64,000 nt of DNA from Cryobacterium tepidiphilum (GTDB lineage Bacteria > Actinomycetota > Actinomycetes > Actinomycetales > Microbacteriaceae), in NCBI RefSeq assembly GCF_003716325.1, contig NZ_RDSR01000006.1:81272-145271 (forward strand), in the 5' to 3' direction. Both the position numbers and the translations under genes were made by a program. The notes beneath the pieces were generated by a model that saw only the letters and a list, made by a program, of their open reading frames with translations, made no database searches and was not told the DNA's origin. Of the stretch, positions 37,335 to 47,782 are shown piece by piece. Each line of letters begins with the position of its first letter. Position 1 is the stretch's first letter.

Positions 37335-39508
37335 CGGCGACCCACCGTCCGCTTGCGGTTCCCGATCTTCTGCATCAGCACGTTCTGCATGTCCTCCAGC
37401 GGCTTGCCGTCCTCGTCCCGCGAGTGGCGGGTCCACTCGCCGTCGCTCTCCAGCCACCACGATGACGTGGTGTCGGCCATGGCCCGGTCGAACAGTCCGT
37501 CGATCTCCTGCAGGTGTCCCGGGTCGGTCAGCCGCACCAGCGTCTCCACACGGCGGTCGAGGTTGCGGTGCATCATGTCGGCGCTGCCGATGAAGACGTC
37601 GGCGTCGCCGCTCTTGTGGAACGAGAAGATGCGGGAATGCTCCAGGTACCGGCCGAGGATCGAGCGCACCCGGATGTTCTCGCTCAGCCCCGGCACGCCG
37701 GGCTTCAGGCTGCAAATGCCGCGCACCCAGACGTCGACGGGAACGCCCGCCATGCTGGCCCGGTAGAGCGCGTCGATGATCGCCTCGTCGACGATCGAGT
37801 TGACCTTCATGCGGATGCCCGCCGGCTCGCCGGCAAGCGCGGCGGCGGTCTCGTCGGCGATGCGCTTGAGCAGGCCCTTGCGCAGGTGCAGCGGGGCCAC
37901 CAGCAGCCGCTTGAACTTCTTCTCGATGGCGTAACCCGACAACTCGTTGAACAGGCGGGTGAGGTCTTTGCCGACCTGGTCATCCGCTGTCAAGAGCCCC
38001 AGGTCTTCGTAGATGCGGCTGGTCTTGGGGTTGTAGTTGCCGGTGCCGATGTGGCTGTAGTGCCGGAGTACGCCCTTCTCGTTCCGCACCACGAGCGCGA
38101 GCTTGCAGTGCGTCTTCAGGCCGACGAGGCCGTACACGACGTGCACGCCGGCCTTCTCGAGCTTGCGCGCCCAGGAGATGTTGGCCTGCTCGTCGAACCG
38201 GGCCTTGATCTCCACCAGGGCCAGCACCTGCTTGCCCGACTCGGCGGCGGCGATCAGCGCCTCGACGATGGGGCTGTCACCGGAGGTGCGGTACAGCGTC
38301 TGCTTGATGGCCAGCACGTCGGGGTCGGAGGCCGCCTGCTCCAGGAACGCCTGGACGCTGGTGGCGAACGACTCGTACGGGTGGTGCAGCAGGATGTCGC
38401 GCTTGGCGATCGCCCGGAACACGTCGGGTTCGCTGTTGGGCTCCGGCGGCATCAGCTGCACGGCCGTCGTCGGCACGTGCTTGGGGTAGTGCAGGTCGGG
38501 GCGGTCGATGCGACTGATGTCGAACATGGCGCGCAGGTCGAGCGGCGGCGGCAGCCGGTACACCTCCTGCGCGGTGATGTCGAGCTCGCGCACCAGCAGG
38601 CCGAGGGTGACGTCGTCCATGTCCTCGGTGATCTCGAGGCGGATGGGCGGCCCGAACCGCCGCCGCAGCAGCTCCTTCTCGAGCGCCTTGATCAGGTTCT
38701 CGGTCTCGTCCTCCTCGACCTCCACGTCTTCGTTGCGGGTGATGCGGAAGGTGTGGTGCTCGAGGATCTCCATGCCTGGGAACAGGTCGCCCAAGTGGTT
38801 CGCGATCAGGTCTTCGAGGGTGACGTAGCGCAGGTGCTCCATCGACTCGAGCGGGCCGACCCGCACCACGCGCGGCAGCATCTGCGGCACCTTGAGCCGG
38901 GCGAACTCCTGCCGGCCGGTCTTGGAGTTGCGCACCCGCACGGCGAGGTTCAGCGACAGGCCGGAGATATAGGGGAACGGATGCGCCGGGTCGACCGCGA
39001 GCGGCATCAGCACCGGGAAGATCTGCTTCGAGAAGTAGTCCCGCAGGGCCTCCCGCTCGCCGTCGCTCAGCGAGTCCCAGGTGACGACCTCGATGCCCGC
39101 CTCGGCGAGGGCCGGGCGCACGAGCTCCTGGTAGTCGCGGGCATGCCGCTCCTGCAGCACGTGCGCGGCCTTCGAGATGTCGGAGAGCACGTCGGCGGGC
39201 GCGCGGCCCACGTTGGTGGGCACGGCGAGGCCGGTGAGGATGCGCCGCTTGAGGCCGGCGACGCGCACCATGAAGAACTCGTCGAGGTTGCTCGCGAAAA
39301 TGGCCAGGAAGTTCGCCCGCTCGAGCACGGGAATGTTCGGGTCTTCGGCCAGCTCGAGGACGCGCTGGTTGAACGCGAGCCAGCTGAGCTCGCGGTCCAG
39401 GTACCGATCAGCGGGCAGCTCGGAGTCTTCGAGGACGAACAACGGGTCGAAATCGTCGTCGAAGTCGCTCGAGAGTCCCGTCTCCAGCTGCACGTTGTCG
39501 GCGTCCAT
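37331..39508 (-). CDS. ppk1: Polyphosphate kinase 1
   Basis: Makes inorganic polyphosphate from ATP. The 725 residues are typical for PPK1. The N-terminal domain starts [20 protein letters not shown], the phosphate-binding HHPYESF is present, and the catalytic His region is [20 protein letters not shown]. It is the first gene of a two-gene operon with mutT1, coupled by a four-base overlap. Confidence 0.96.
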   Translation of the reverse strand: MDADNVQLETGLSSDFDDDFDPLFVLEDSELPADRYLDRELSWLAFNQRVLELAEDPNIPVLERANFLAIFASNLDEFFMVRVAGLKRRILTGLAVPTNVGRAPADVLSDISKAAHVLQERHARDYQELVRPALAEAGIEVVTWDSLSDGEREALRDYFSKQIFPVLMPLAVDPAHPFPYISGLSLNLAVRVRNSKTGRQEFARLKVPQMLPRVVRVGPLESMEHLRYVTLEDLIANHLGDLFPGMEILEHHTFRITRNEDVEVEEDETENLIKALEKELLRRRFGPPIRLEITEDMDDVTLGLLVRELDITAQEVYRLPPPLDLRAMFDISRIDRPDLHYPKHVPTTAVQLMPPEPNSEPDVFRAIAKRDILLHHPYESFATSVQAFLEQAASDPDVLAIKQTLYRTSGDSPIVEALIAAAESGKQVLALVEIKARFDEQANISWARKLEKAGVHVVYGLVGLKTHCKLALVVRNEKGVLRHYSHIGTGNYNPKTSRIYEDLGLLTADDQVGKDLTRLFNELSGYAIEKKFKRLLVAPLHLRKGLLKRIADETAAALAGEPAGIRMKVNSIVDEAIIDALYRASMAGVPVDVWVRGICSLKPGVPGLSENIRVRSILGRYLEHSRIFSFHKSGDADVFIGSADMMHRNLDRRVETLVRLTDPGHLQEIDGLFDRAMADTTSSWWLESDGEWTRHSRDEDGKPLEDMQNVLMQKIGNRKRTVGRR

Positions 39509-39567
39509 CTGTCCATCTTGGCACCGCGCGCCCGGATGGGGGAGGGGCGCGGCGCGGCCCGGCGCGG

Positions 39568-40956
39568 CTACTGCTGCGATCCCACCGGCTGCCGCACGCG
39601 ATACTGCGAGCCCTGGTGCTCCTCCGGGAGACGGTCACCCCGGCCGTGCAGCTTGTGGCGCAGGCTTCCCGGCGTGTACTCCTCCGGGTATGCGCCCCGG
39701 CGGCGGAGCTCCGGGATCACGTAGGTGACGACATCCTCGAAGGTGCCGGGGGTGATCGCGTAGGCGAGGTTGAAGCCGTCCACGTCGGTGTCCTCCACCC
39801 ACTCCTGCAGGTGGTCGGCGACCTCCGAGGGCGAGCCGACGATGAACGGGCCGAGGCCGCCGATCGCGCCGAGCCTCGCGATGTCGCGCACCTTCCACTC
39901 GCTGCCGTCCTCGTTCGCCTCCTGATAGTTGGCGACGGTCGACTGGATGGCGTTGCTCTTGACGTTTCCGATCGGCTCATCGAGGTCGTACGTCGACAAG
40001 TCGATGCCCATCCAGCCCGACATGAACACGAGGGCGCCCTCTTCGCTGGCGTAGGTCAGGTAGTCGTGGTACTTCGCGTTCGCCTTCTCGCTCGTCTCAT
40101 CGGTGATGATCGTGAGCAGCGTGTAGATCTTCGCCGAATACCGGTCACGGCCGGCGGCCTCCAGGGCGTCACGGATGCGCGACACCGTGGCCTTCAGGCC
40201 GGCCTTCGTCGACGAGGCCACGAAGATGGCTTCGGCGTTGCCCGCGGCGAAGGCGATGCCGCGCGGCGAGGCGCCGGCCTGGTAGATGACGGGGGTGCGC
40301 TGGGTCGACGGCTCAGACAGGTGGATGCCGGGAACGGTGAAGTTCTTGCCGTAGTGGCCGATCTCGTGCACCTTCGCCGGGTCGGTGAACACGCCGGTCT
40401 CCCGGTCGCGCACGACGGCGTCATCCTCCCAGGAGCCCTCCCAGAGCTTGTAGAGCACCTCGAGGTATTCGTCGGCGACGTCGTAGCGGTCGTCGTGCTC
40501 GAGCTGGTCCTCGTGCCCCATGTTGCGGGCGGCGGAGGGGAGGTAGCCGGTCACGACGTTCCAGCCAACGCGACCGTTCGTCAGGTGGTCGAGGGTCGAC
40601 ATCCGCCGGGCGAACGGATACGGGTGCTCGTAGGCGGTGCCGGCCGTGACGCCGAAGCCGAGGTGCTCGGTCGCGGCGGCCATCGCCGAAATCAGCAGGA
40701 TGGGGTCGTTCACCGGCACCTGGGCGCCGTGCCGGATGGCGGCCTCGTTGGAGCCGCCGTACACGTCGTACGTGCCGAGCACGTCGGCGATGAAGATGCC
40801 GTCGAAGGTGCCGCGTTCGAGGAGCTTGGCGAGGTCGGTCCAGTAGGAGAGGTCCTTGTACCGCCAGGACTGGTCTTCCGGGTGGCGCCACATGCCGGAG
40901 GACTGGTGGGCGACGCAGTTCATGTCGAAAGCGTTGAATCGGATCTGCCTGGTCAT
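39568..40956 (-). CDS. LLM-class flavin monooxygenase (NtaA/SnaA/DszA family)
   Basis: A 462-residue TIM-barrel FMN-dependent monooxygenase. [20 protein letters not shown] at the start and [40 protein letters not shown] are hallmarks of the two-component NtaA/SnaA/DszA group that attacks nitrilotriacetate, alkanesulfonates or dibenzothiophene-type substrates with a separate flavin reductase. The exact substrate is unknown. No reductase gene is next to it. Confidence 0.9.
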   Translation of the reverse strand: MTRQIRFNAFDMNCVAHQSSGMWRHPEDQSWRYKDLSYWTDLAKLLERGTFDGIFIADVLGTYDVYGGSNEAAIRHGAQVPVNDPILLISAMAAATEHLGFGVTAGTAYEHPYPFARRMSTLDHLTNGRVGWNVVTGYLPSAARNMGHEDQLEHDDRYDVADEYLEVLYKLWEGSWEDDAVVRDRETGVFTDPAKVHEIGHYGKNFTVPGIHLSEPSTQRTPVIYQAGASPRGIAFAAGNAEAIFVASSTKAGLKATVSRIRDALEAAGRDRYSAKIYTLLTIITDETSEKANAKYHDYLTYASEEGALVFMSGWMGIDLSTYDLDEPIGNVKSNAIQSTVANYQEANEDGSEWKVRDIARLGAIGGLGPFIVGSPSEVADHLQEWVEDTDVDGFNLAYAITPGTFEDVVTYVIPELRRRGAYPEEYTPGSLRHKLHGRGDRLPEEHQGSQYRVRQPVGSQQ

Positions 40957-41029
40957 GCATCGATGCTGCCGGAGCGGCTCCCGGCAGGCCAGAGCGCCCG
41001 CATTATTTCGTCACATACGCGCCGCCGCC

Positions 41030-41128
41030 GCCGCTACCCGATCTGCCCGCCGCTACCCGACCCGCCCGCCGCTACCCGATCGGCGCACCGCGGCCGCTCC
41101 AGCGCTAGCGGATCGCCGAAACGTGGAC
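41030..41128 (-). repeat. Inverted copy of the 2-kb intergenic repeat family
   Basis: Read on the minus strand it begins CCACGTTTCGGCGA, continues with a CGCTGGAGCGG block and then has three GGGTAGCGGCGGGC-like units, matching the order seen at 2023-2340. A run of nine G follows at 41135-41143. It fills the gap between mshD and the monooxygenase gene (40957-41231). Confidence 0.6.
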
Positions 41129-41231
41129 AGAGGCGGGGGGGGGCGGCGCGAGGCGGCGCGGGGCGGGCGCGGGCGCGGGGCGCGGCGGAGTGCGCGCGAC
41201 GGTGTGGCGCGGCACGGCGGCGGCGGTTCTG

Positions 41232-42119
41232 TCAGCGAGCGTCGCGGCGGTACTGCACGTCGACGGTGAAGTCGGTGAACCCGAGGGAGCGGTACAGCCG
41301 CACCGCCGGCTCGTTGTCGGCCTCCACGTAGAGCGCGGCGGCCTGGCATCCGCGCTCGAGCAGCCGCGCCAGCCCCGCGTTCATGAGCGCCCGACCGAGG
41401 CCCTGGCCGGCGGCATCCGGGTGCACGCCGATCACGTAGATCTCGCCGACTCGGTCGGCGTCGCCGGGCTCGATCTTCAGCCAGTTGTAGCCGATCATGC
41501 GCCCGCCCGCGTCGCGGGCCACCAGGAGGTCGCCGGCGTCGAACCACGGCTCCGCCTGCCGGGCGGCGAGGTCGGTGGCGGTGAGCGCGCCCTGCTCGGG
41601 ATGGTGGGCGAAGACCAGAGCGTTCAGCGCCACCCAGTCGTCGGCGTCGACGCCCGGGCGGAACGCCTCGATGCGCAAACCCTGGGAGAGCGCTGCGGCG
41701 GCCGGCTCGGGGATCGGCGACACGCGCAGCTGCAGCAGCGTGCGCACGGATGCGAAGCCGAAGCGAACGGCGAGCGCGGCGGCCCCGGGGTGGTCGCCGT
41801 GCGCCCACGCGAAGAGCTGCTCGCCGGCGGGCACCCGGTCGAGGAGCGAGGGCAGGGCGGCGGTCGCGACCCCGCGGCGCCGGCTCCCCGGCACGACGAC
41901 GAGGTCGAGCTCCCCGGCGCCGAGGATCGCGGCGCCGACCGCCTCGCCGCCAGCCTGCGTGAGCAGGAACGGCTCCCGGCGGCCGGAGGCGATGTCGAGC
42001 ATCGCCTGCTCGTTGAAGGGCCGGTAGCCGTCGACGGATGCCGCCTGCTCGGCGACCTCTCGGACGGCGGCCTGCGCCGCGGCATCCGTTGCGCTATGGA
42101 CTGACAGGGAGTTTTTCAT
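41232..42119 (-). CDS. mshD: Mycothiol synthase
   Basis: Acetylates Cys-GlcN-inositol, the last step of mycothiol synthesis. A 295-residue tandem GNAT protein. The second, catalytic domain has [20 protein letters not shown] and [20 protein letters not shown]. The gene lies after glnR, as in Mycobacterium (Rv0818-Rv0819) and Streptomyces. Its start overlaps the end of glnR by 26 bases. Confidence 0.95.
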   Translation of the reverse strand: MKNSLSVHSATDAAAQAAVREVAEQAASVDGYRPFNEQAMLDIASGRREPFLLTQAGGEAVGAAILGAGELDLVVVPGSRRRGVATAALPSLLDRVPAGEQLFAWAHGDHPGAAALAVRFGFASVRTLLQLRVSPIPEPAAAALSQGLRIEAFRPGVDADDWVALNALVFAHHPEQGALTATDLAARQAEPWFDAGDLLVARDAGGRMIGYNWLKIEPGDADRVGEIYVIGVHPDAAGQGLGRALMNAGLARLLERGCQAAALYVEADNEPAVRLYRSLGFTDFTVDVQYRRDAR

Positions 42120-42780
42120 CGTCGTCCTCCTGCAGGTTGAACCGGTACCCGACGTTGCGCACCGTGCCGATCAGCGACTCGTGGTCGCCGAGCTTCGCGC
42201 GCAACCGCCGCACGTGAACGTCGACCGTGCGCGTGCCGCCGAAGTAGTCGTACCCCCACACTTCGCTGAGAAGCTGCTCACGGGTGAAGACGCGTGACGG
42301 GTGCGCGGCGAGGAACCGCAGCAGCTCGAACTCCTTGAAGGTCAGGTCGAGCGGCGTGCCGTGGATCTTCACCGAGTAGTTGGCCTCGTCGATGAGGATG
42401 CCGGCGGCCCGGATCACCGGTGCCGGCTCGTCGCCGTGCACCCGGCCGGTGGCGAGGCGGATGCGGGCGTCGATCTCGGCCGGGCCGGCCGTGTCGAGGA
42501 TCACGTCGTCGGCGCCCCAGTCCGGGCTGATCGCACTGAACCCGCCCTCGGTGATGACCACGAGCAGCGGCACCGACAGGCCGGTGGTGCGGAGGATCTG
42601 GCAGAGCGACTTGGCCGCGAGGAGGTTCGTGCGGGCGTCGATGAGCACCGCGTCGGATTCCGGGGCGTCGACCAGCTGGTCAGGGCGTGCCGGAATGACC
42701 CGGGCGTTGTGCGAGAGCAGGGCCAGGGCGGGAAGAACGTCATTGTCGACTGCAGAGGTAACGATCAACAACTGCGCCAC
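42094..42780 (-). CDS. glnR: GlnR-type atypical response regulator
   Basis: A 228-residue OmpR-type winged-helix regulator. The receiver-like domain (about residues 1-110) keeps the Asp in DAVLIDAR but lacks the usual acidic pocket, as in GlnR, the nitrogen regulator of actinomycetes. The DNA-binding domain has [18 protein letters not shown] and [21 protein letters not shown] at 42780 is chosen because GGAGG lies exactly six bases upstream; the ATG at 42786 directly abuts that site. Adjacency to mshD supports the name. Confidence 0.88.
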   Translation of the reverse strand: MAQLLIVTSAVDNDVLPALALLSHNARVIPARPDQLVDAPESDAVLIDARTNLLAAKSLCQILRTTGLSVPLLVVITEGGFSAISPDWGADDVILDTAGPAEIDARIRLATGRVHGDEPAPVIRAAGILIDEANYSVKIHGTPLDLTFKEFELLRFLAAHPSRVFTREQLLSEVWGYDYFGGTRTVDVHVRRLRAKLGDHESLIGTVRNVGYRFNLQEDDDEKLPVSP

Positions 42781-42852
42781 GCGCATCCTCCAAATATCGT
42801 GCCGCAATACTACCGTGCGGCCCCCGCCCCGCCGGCAGGGCAGAATGGGAGG

Positions 42853-43116
42853 GTGAGCTGGCAGTGGAGGAGCATTACGACCGTCTGGGTCGTGGCCGTC
42901 GTCTTTGCCGTGCTCATCGGCATCTTCTCGAGCGCCGAACACCGGTTCGCGTGGATCAGCCTCGCGCTCGGCGGCTCCGTCATCGTCACGCTCGTCGTGC
43001 AGCTGGGAACCCGGCAGGTGGTGGGGTACGTGGGCCGCGTGACGGCCAGCATCGTCGGGTCGGTCGTCATCCTGGCGGTCGCCACCGGCATCCTCTCGCT
43101 GGTCGACCTGGCCTAG
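42853..43116 (+). CDS. Small three-helix membrane protein
   Basis: An 87-residue hydrophobic protein with three membrane segments (about residues 8-26, 31-50, 61-83). Unknown function. The GTG start follows GGGAGG closely. It diverges from glnR. Confidence 0.7.
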   Translation: MSWQWRSITTVWVVAVVFAVLIGIFSSAEHRFAWISLALGGSVIVTLVVQLGTRQVVGYVGRVTASIVGSVVILAVATGILSLVDLA

Positions 43117-43132
43117 AAGCTAGAATCGAACC

Positions 43133-43237
43133 ATGTCGCTCGAACTCCTCTTCCTGGGCCTGCTCGCGCTGGCCAGCCTCTCGATCGCCTACGTCTCCGT
43201 CGTGGTGCTGTACCGGCTGTTCCGGGGGCAGCGGTAA
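43133..43237 (+). CDS. 34-residue single-helix membrane protein
   Basis: The ATG at 43133 opens a 34-residue product: one hydrophobic helix (LLFLGLLALASLSIAYVSVV) ending in a basic LYRLFRGQR tail. A TAGAAT -10 box (43121-43126) lies exactly six bases before the ATG, the same leaderless layout as many neighbours. The next gene starts six bases after the stop. It would be missed by length cut-offs. Confidence 0.6.
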   Translation: MSLELLFLGLLALASLSIAYVSVVVLYRLFRGQR

Positions 43238-43243
43238 CCGGCC

Positions 43244-43858
43244 ATGATCGAGCTGCCGGTCGGGATTCCGTCTGAACTCGTTCCGCTCTCCTGGCTGGTG
43301 GGGGAATGGGAGGGCACCGGTGTGCTCGACTACGCCGTCGGCGAGGAGCGGGTGCTGCGCGAGTTCGGGCAGCGGGTGGAGTTCAGCCACGATGAGCTCC
43401 CGCACCTGGGTTACAGCTCGTACACCTGGCTGGAGCCCGAGACGCCGGATGGCGAGCGCACCCCGCTCGTGACCGAGACCGGGTACTGGCGCCTCAGCCG
43501 TGCCCAGGGCGACGCCGACCCGGGTCCCGGCCTGCTGCCGGGCGTCGGGGAGCGGCCGTTCACCAACGCCGAGGCGGTTGAGACGCTCCGCAACGCCGAC
43601 GGCGGCTTCGACATCGAGGTGAGCCTCGTGCACCCCGGCGGCGTCGCCGAGCTCTACCTGGGCCAGGTCAAGGGCCCCCGCATCGACCTGACAACGGATG
43701 CCGTGCTCCGCACCAAGGGTGCCAAGCCGTATGCCGCCGCCACCCGCATGTATGGCCTCGTCGACAACCACCTGCTCTGGGCGTGGGACATGGCCGCCCT
43801 CGGGCAGGATCTGCGCACGCACGCCTCCGCCCGGCTCGCCCGGGTGGAGCCGGTCTGA
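43244..43858 (+). CDS. Nitrobindin-like heme protein (FABP family, DUF1794)
   Basis: A 204-residue beta-barrel protein. LVGEWEGTG near residue 19 is the GxWxGxG signature of nitrobindins, and the heme-ligand His lies in YGLVDNHLLWAWDMA near the C-terminus. Nitrobindins bind heme and nitric oxide, and some isomerise peroxynitrite. The stop shares a base with the next start (TGATG). Confidence 0.86.
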   Translation: MIELPVGIPSELVPLSWLVGEWEGTGVLDYAVGEERVLREFGQRVEFSHDELPHLGYSSYTWLEPETPDGERTPLVTETGYWRLSRAQGDADPGPGLLPGVGERPFTNAEAVETLRNADGGFDIEVSLVHPGGVAELYLGQVKGPRIDLTTDAVLRTKGAKPYAAATRMYGLVDNHLLWAWDMAALGQDLRTHASARLARVEPV

Positions 43859-45018
43859 TGACCGACACCCTGCCGGTGGCGTACCGCTCGCCGCTCATCG
43901 ACCTCGACGCCGCCGTCGAAGCGGACGGCATCGACGCGGGCGTCGCCGCCCACTACGGCAACCCGGTCGTCGAGCAGCGCCGCCTCGCCTCCGGCGCGGC
44001 CATCGTCGACCTGTCCCACCACGCCGTGCTCGGCATCAGCGGGCCCGACCGGCTCAGCTGGCTGAACTCCGTGTCGAGCCAGGCGCTCACCGCGCTGCCG
44101 CCGGGCGAGTCCACCGAGACGCTGCTGCTCGACCCGACCGGGCACCTGGAGTACGCCATCCGCGTGCTCGACGACGGCGTTGAGCTGTGGCTGCTCGTCG
44201 AGGCGGCCGAGGCGCCGGGCCTGAAGGCGTGGCTCGAGAAGATGCGGTTCATGCTGCGGGTGGAGATCACCGACCACACGGCGGAGTTCGCCACGATCGG
44301 CGGGATGGCCGCGTCGCCGGCGGATGTCGGGGTGGAGCCGGCCGCGCCCAACGGCGTTCCCCTGATCTGGCGCGACCCGTGGGCCGGGGTCACCGGTGGC
44401 GGGCACCAGTACGCCGAGTCGCGGCCGGAGCCCGAGTGGACGTGGTGGGAGGCGCTCGTGCCGCGGGCCGCACTGGCGGAGCTGGCGGCATCCGTTGCCC
44501 CGGGCGGTGTCGCCGGGCTGATCGCCGCCGAGGCGCTCCGCATCGCCGCGTGGCGACCCCGCGCCGCCATGGACGCCGACGCGAAGACGATCCCGCACGA
44601 GCTGGACTGGCTGCGCACCGCCGTGCACCTGAACAAGGGCTGCTACCGGGGCCAGGAGACGGTCGCGAAGGTGCACAACCTCGGCCACCCGCCGCGCCGG
44701 CTGGTGCTGCTGCACCTCGACGGGTCGGAAGGCGTGCTGCCCGCCCACGGCGACGAGGTGCAGGGGCTGCGCGCGCTCGCCGACGGCCAGACCGAGCACC
44801 GCGGCGTCGGAACGATCACCTCGAGCGCGATCCACCACGAGCTCGGGCCGATCGCGCTCGCCGTGATCAAGCGCAGCGTGCCCGCCGACGTCACCCTGTA
44901 CGTGCAGGCGCAGGGTCTCAGCATCGCCGCGAGCCAGGAGGTCATCGTGCCGCCCTCGGCCGGGTCGGTTGCCGAGATCCCCCGCCTGCCGCGCCTCGGC
45001 ATCCGCCCGCCCCGCTGA
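43858..45018 (+). CDS. ygfZ: YgfZ/GcvT-like folate-binding protein
   Basis: A 386-residue protein of the GcvT fold used in iron-sulfur cluster repair. The diagnostic motif KGCYRGQETVAK lies near residue 258. It is not glycine-cleavage GcvT, because the motif KGCYxGQE is YgfZ-specific. It overlaps the nitrobindin gene by one base, so both are likely translated together in redox stress. Confidence 0.9.
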   Translation: MTDTLPVAYRSPLIDLDAAVEADGIDAGVAAHYGNPVVEQRRLASGAAIVDLSHHAVLGISGPDRLSWLNSVSSQALTALPPGESTETLLLDPTGHLEYAIRVLDDGVELWLLVEAAEAPGLKAWLEKMRFMLRVEITDHTAEFATIGGMAASPADVGVEPAAPNGVPLIWRDPWAGVTGGGHQYAESRPEPEWTWWEALVPRAALAELAASVAPGGVAGLIAAEALRIAAWRPRAAMDADAKTIPHELDWLRTAVHLNKGCYRGQETVAKVHNLGHPPRRLVLLHLDGSEGVLPAHGDEVQGLRALADGQTEHRGVGTITSSAIHHELGPIALAVIKRSVPADVTLYVQAQGLSIAASQEVIVPPSAGSVAEIPRLPRLGIRPPR

Positions 45019-45079
45019 CCCGCCGTCCCAGTACGCGAGAGGCGCGAGAGGGAGGACGGGTGGTCGATAGAGTGGGGGC

Positions 45080-45826
45080 ATGCCCTACACGCTTATTCTT
45101 CTTCGCCACGGCAACAGCCTCTGGAACCAGCAGAACCTCTTCACCGGGTGGGTGGACGTTCGGCTGAGCGAGCAGGGCATCACGGAGGCGAAGCGGGCCG
45201 GTGAGCTCATCGCCGAGTCCGGGCTCACCCCCGACGTCGTGCACACCTCGGTGCTGACGCGCGCGATCCAGACCGCCGACCTCGCCCTCGAGCAGGCCGA
45301 CCGGCTGTGGATTCCCGTCGAGCGCTCGTGGCGCCTCAACGAGCGGCACTATGGCGCGCTGCAGGGCCTCAACAAGGCCGACACGCTCGAGAAGTACGGG
45401 CCGGAGCAGTTCCAGCTCTGGCGCCGCTCGTTCGACGTGCCGCCGCCGCCGCTGCCCGACGACTCGAAGTGGTCGCAGGCCGGCGACCCCCGTTACGCGG
45501 ACCTCGGCGACCTGTTGCCACGCACCGAATGCCTCAAAGACGTGATCGAGCGGATGCTGCCCTACTGGGAATCGGAGATCTCCAGCGACCTGCGCGCCGG
45601 CAAGCAGGTGCTCGTCACCGCGCACGGCAACTCGCTGCGTGCGCTCGTGAAGCACCTCGACCAGATCTCCGACGAGGACATCGCCGAGCTCAACATCCCC
45701 ACCGGCATCCCGCTCGTCTACGAGCTGGGCGAGGACCTCATGCCCACCGCGCCGGGGCGCTACCTCGACCCCGAAGCCGCGGCCGCCGGTGCGGCGGCCG
45801 TCGCCGCGCAGGGCGCCAAGAAGTAA
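45080..45826 (+). CDS. gpmA: 2,3-bisphosphoglycerate-dependent phosphoglycerate mutase
   Basis: A glycolytic enzyme of 248 residues, family length. The phosphohistidine motif is [12 protein letters not shown] at residue 5, with [13 protein letters not shown] and the second His in [11 protein letters not shown]. The ATG is six bases after TAGAGT (45068-45073), so probably leaderless. Confidence 0.96.
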   Translation: MPYTLILLRHGNSLWNQQNLFTGWVDVRLSEQGITEAKRAGELIAESGLTPDVVHTSVLTRAIQTADLALEQADRLWIPVERSWRLNERHYGALQGLNKADTLEKYGPEQFQLWRRSFDVPPPPLPDDSKWSQAGDPRYADLGDLLPRTECLKDVIERMLPYWESEISSDLRAGKQVLVTAHGNSLRALVKHLDQISDEDIAELNIPTGIPLVYELGEDLMPTAPGRYLDPEAAAAGAAAVAAQGAKK

Positions 45827-45843
45827 CGGGGCTCAGCGCCCGG

Positions 45844-47625
45844 TCAGGGCGCTGATATCTCGGCACGCTTCGTCGTGCCACCGATCGTCACGGTGAGCGC
45901 GACGTCAAGCGTCGCCGGGTCGCCCATCCACCCGACCTGCTCGGGGGTGAAGTCGACGCGAGCCTCGAAGTCCCGCTTCAGCAGCCGCCGGTGGAACGAT
46001 GCCGGCTGGCGCACCTCCATCGGTGGCTGGGCGCGGCCGACCGCGATGGACACGGCCGAGGGGGCGACGGTGGAACGCTGCACCTCGAAGGTCATTGTGA
46101 CCCGGAGGCCGCCGCGTCGCGGCACGACGGTGCGCTGCACACCGGCAAGCCCGAATGCCACCGGACGAACCATTTTGCCCTCGAGCACATGGGTCTCGAG
46201 CGCCGCCCACAGGCCGGTCACCCGCGCGTCGGAGTACCGGCGTGCCGTCTCGATCGCCCGAGCGCGCATGGCGGCGACCGTTTCCGCATCCGTTTCGACG
46301 AACCGGGCGATGGCATCGGCCAGCGCCGCCTCGTCGCCGGCGGGCACGAGGAATCCGTTCACGCCGTGCTCGATGATGTCGGCCGGGCCGTATGGCACGT
46401 CGTAGGCGATGGGGATGCATCCCGCCGCCATCGCCTCGACGAGCACGAGGCCGAAGCCCTCGAACTCGCTCGTGAGAAGCGTGAACGACGCCTCGGCGAA
46501 CCGGTCCCGGGCGTGCGGGTCGTAGCCGCTGAGCTCGATGCTGCCGGCGGCGCCGCACGCGTCGATCTCGGCCTGCAGCAGGGCCCGCCGCGGGCCGTGC
46601 CCGAAGATGCGCAGGCTGAGCCCGGGTGTCTGGCGGGACGCCGCGGCGACCGCACGGATGGCATGCTCGATCCGCTTCATCTCCTCGAGGGAGGCCAGCA
46701 TGATGCCGGCGGTCGCGGCGCGGGGTGCGGAGTCCGCGGGCGCTTCGGCCAGCGCGATGCTGTTGGGGATGGTCGCCAGGTTGGGCGCCGGGCCGAGCAG
46801 GGTCTGCAGGTCGTCACGCTGCCGGTCGGTGAGCACGACGACGGCGTCGAAGTCGTGCAGTCGCCGCACCGTGTTCTCGCGGTGGTGGAGCAGCGGTCCG
46901 TACGGCCGCTCGGTGCCGGCCAGGTGCGAACTGTGGATGACGTGCACCGTGGCCACGTTCGGACGGCGGTAGGTCGCGGCGAACCGCGCCGTGACCTTGC
47001 TGTCGATGACGGCGATGGCGGGTTCGTCGCCGACCAGGAGGTCGAGCCAATACGCGTAGAGGCTCCAGATCTTCTTCCACGACATCACCGGGTGCCCGTC
47101 GTGGTCGAAGAGCGTGACCCGGCGGCCGCCGAGCGTGCCGCGGGCAGCCGTGTCGCGGCGGTCGCGCACCAGGAGGCTGCCGTCCGGGCGCAGGTGGTCG
47201 ACCTGGAGGACCGTCCGGCAGTCACTCGCGAAGCGGGTGAGGGTGCGCACGGCGCCCGCAACCAGCTGGGGGACGAGCTCGTCCCCGGCGACCGGGCCGT
47301 CGTCATCCGCTGCCTGCTCTGCCGGGGAACCCGGTAGGTCGTGCCGAGCGGCAAGGTCGTCCCACAGATTGAGAATGCGGATGCCGGGGATGACCCCGCC
47401 GCGTTCCCGCAGACGTTCGACGATGACGCCGTAGTCGCGGCCGGGGTCGAGCGTCAGCACGTCGACGGTCGCGCCGCCCAGCGTGACGAAGGCGCGTGAG
47501 CGCCGCAGCAGGGCCGTCGTCATCCCGCCGAAGTCGTCGGGAATCCACCATTCCAGGGCGAGGTGGCGCACGGGCGGCAGTGTGAGCGATGCGGGGGATG
47601 GCTCGGAAGGCGGTGCGACGCTCAT
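45844..47625 (-). CDS. Glycosyltransferase family 4 protein (TagE-like)
   Basis: A 593-residue GT-B enzyme. The C-terminal donor domain has FTLLTSEFEGFGLVLVEAMA, containing the E-x7-E motif, near residue 400. A long N-terminal region and a C-terminal beta-rich tail (from about residue 490) are unlike typical GT4 enzymes but like the poly(glycerol-phosphate) glucosyltransferase TagE group, so a wall-polymer role is possible. The start has AGGAG. It is divergent from the MFS gene, with TAGTCT as a likely -10. Confidence 0.82.
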   Translation of the reverse strand: MSVAPPSEPSPASLTLPPVRHLALEWWIPDDFGGMTTALLRRSRAFVTLGGATVDVLTLDPGRDYGVIVERLRERGGVIPGIRILNLWDDLAARHDLPGSPAEQAADDDGPVAGDELVPQLVAGAVRTLTRFASDCRTVLQVDHLRPDGSLLVRDRRDTAARGTLGGRRVTLFDHDGHPVMSWKKIWSLYAYWLDLLVGDEPAIAVIDSKVTARFAATYRRPNVATVHVIHSSHLAGTERPYGPLLHHRENTVRRLHDFDAVVVLTDRQRDDLQTLLGPAPNLATIPNSIALAEAPADSAPRAATAGIMLASLEEMKRIEHAIRAVAAASRQTPGLSLRIFGHGPRRALLQAEIDACGAAGSIELSGYDPHARDRFAEASFTLLTSEFEGFGLVLVEAMAAGCIPIAYDVPYGPADIIEHGVNGFLVPAGDEAALADAIARFVETDAETVAAMRARAIETARRYSDARVTGLWAALETHVLEGKMVRPVAFGLAGVQRTVVPRRGGLRVTMTFEVQRSTVAPSAVSIAVGRAQPPMEVRQPASFHRRLLKRDFEARVDFTPEQVGWMGDPATLDVALTVTIGGTTKRAEISAP

Positions 47626-47782
47626 GGGCTCCTGTTTCTCGCTCGTCCCGATCAGACTAGGGCGCGCGTTCGCAGAAGTCGCTCATTTGCGCGGTGCGAC
47701 GGTCGACGCGTCGCCCGCGACGGATGCCGCACCCGCGACCGGTGAGCCAGGCGTTCCGATGGCTCCTGTTAGATTACGTTCT

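Noticed and set aside
37514..39724. Plus-strand open frame of 736 codons opposite ppk1
   Set aside because: A shadow of a GC-rich gene; ppk1 on the minus strand has all family motifs.
41135..41143. Run of nine G as a phase-variation tract
   Set aside because: It is intergenic and not placed within a promoter or gene start that I can identify.
47759..47782. Earlier ATG start for the MFS transporter
   Set aside because: It would place the -10 box inside the coding region and use the rare codons AGA and TTA; GTG at 47783 fits the leaderless pattern.
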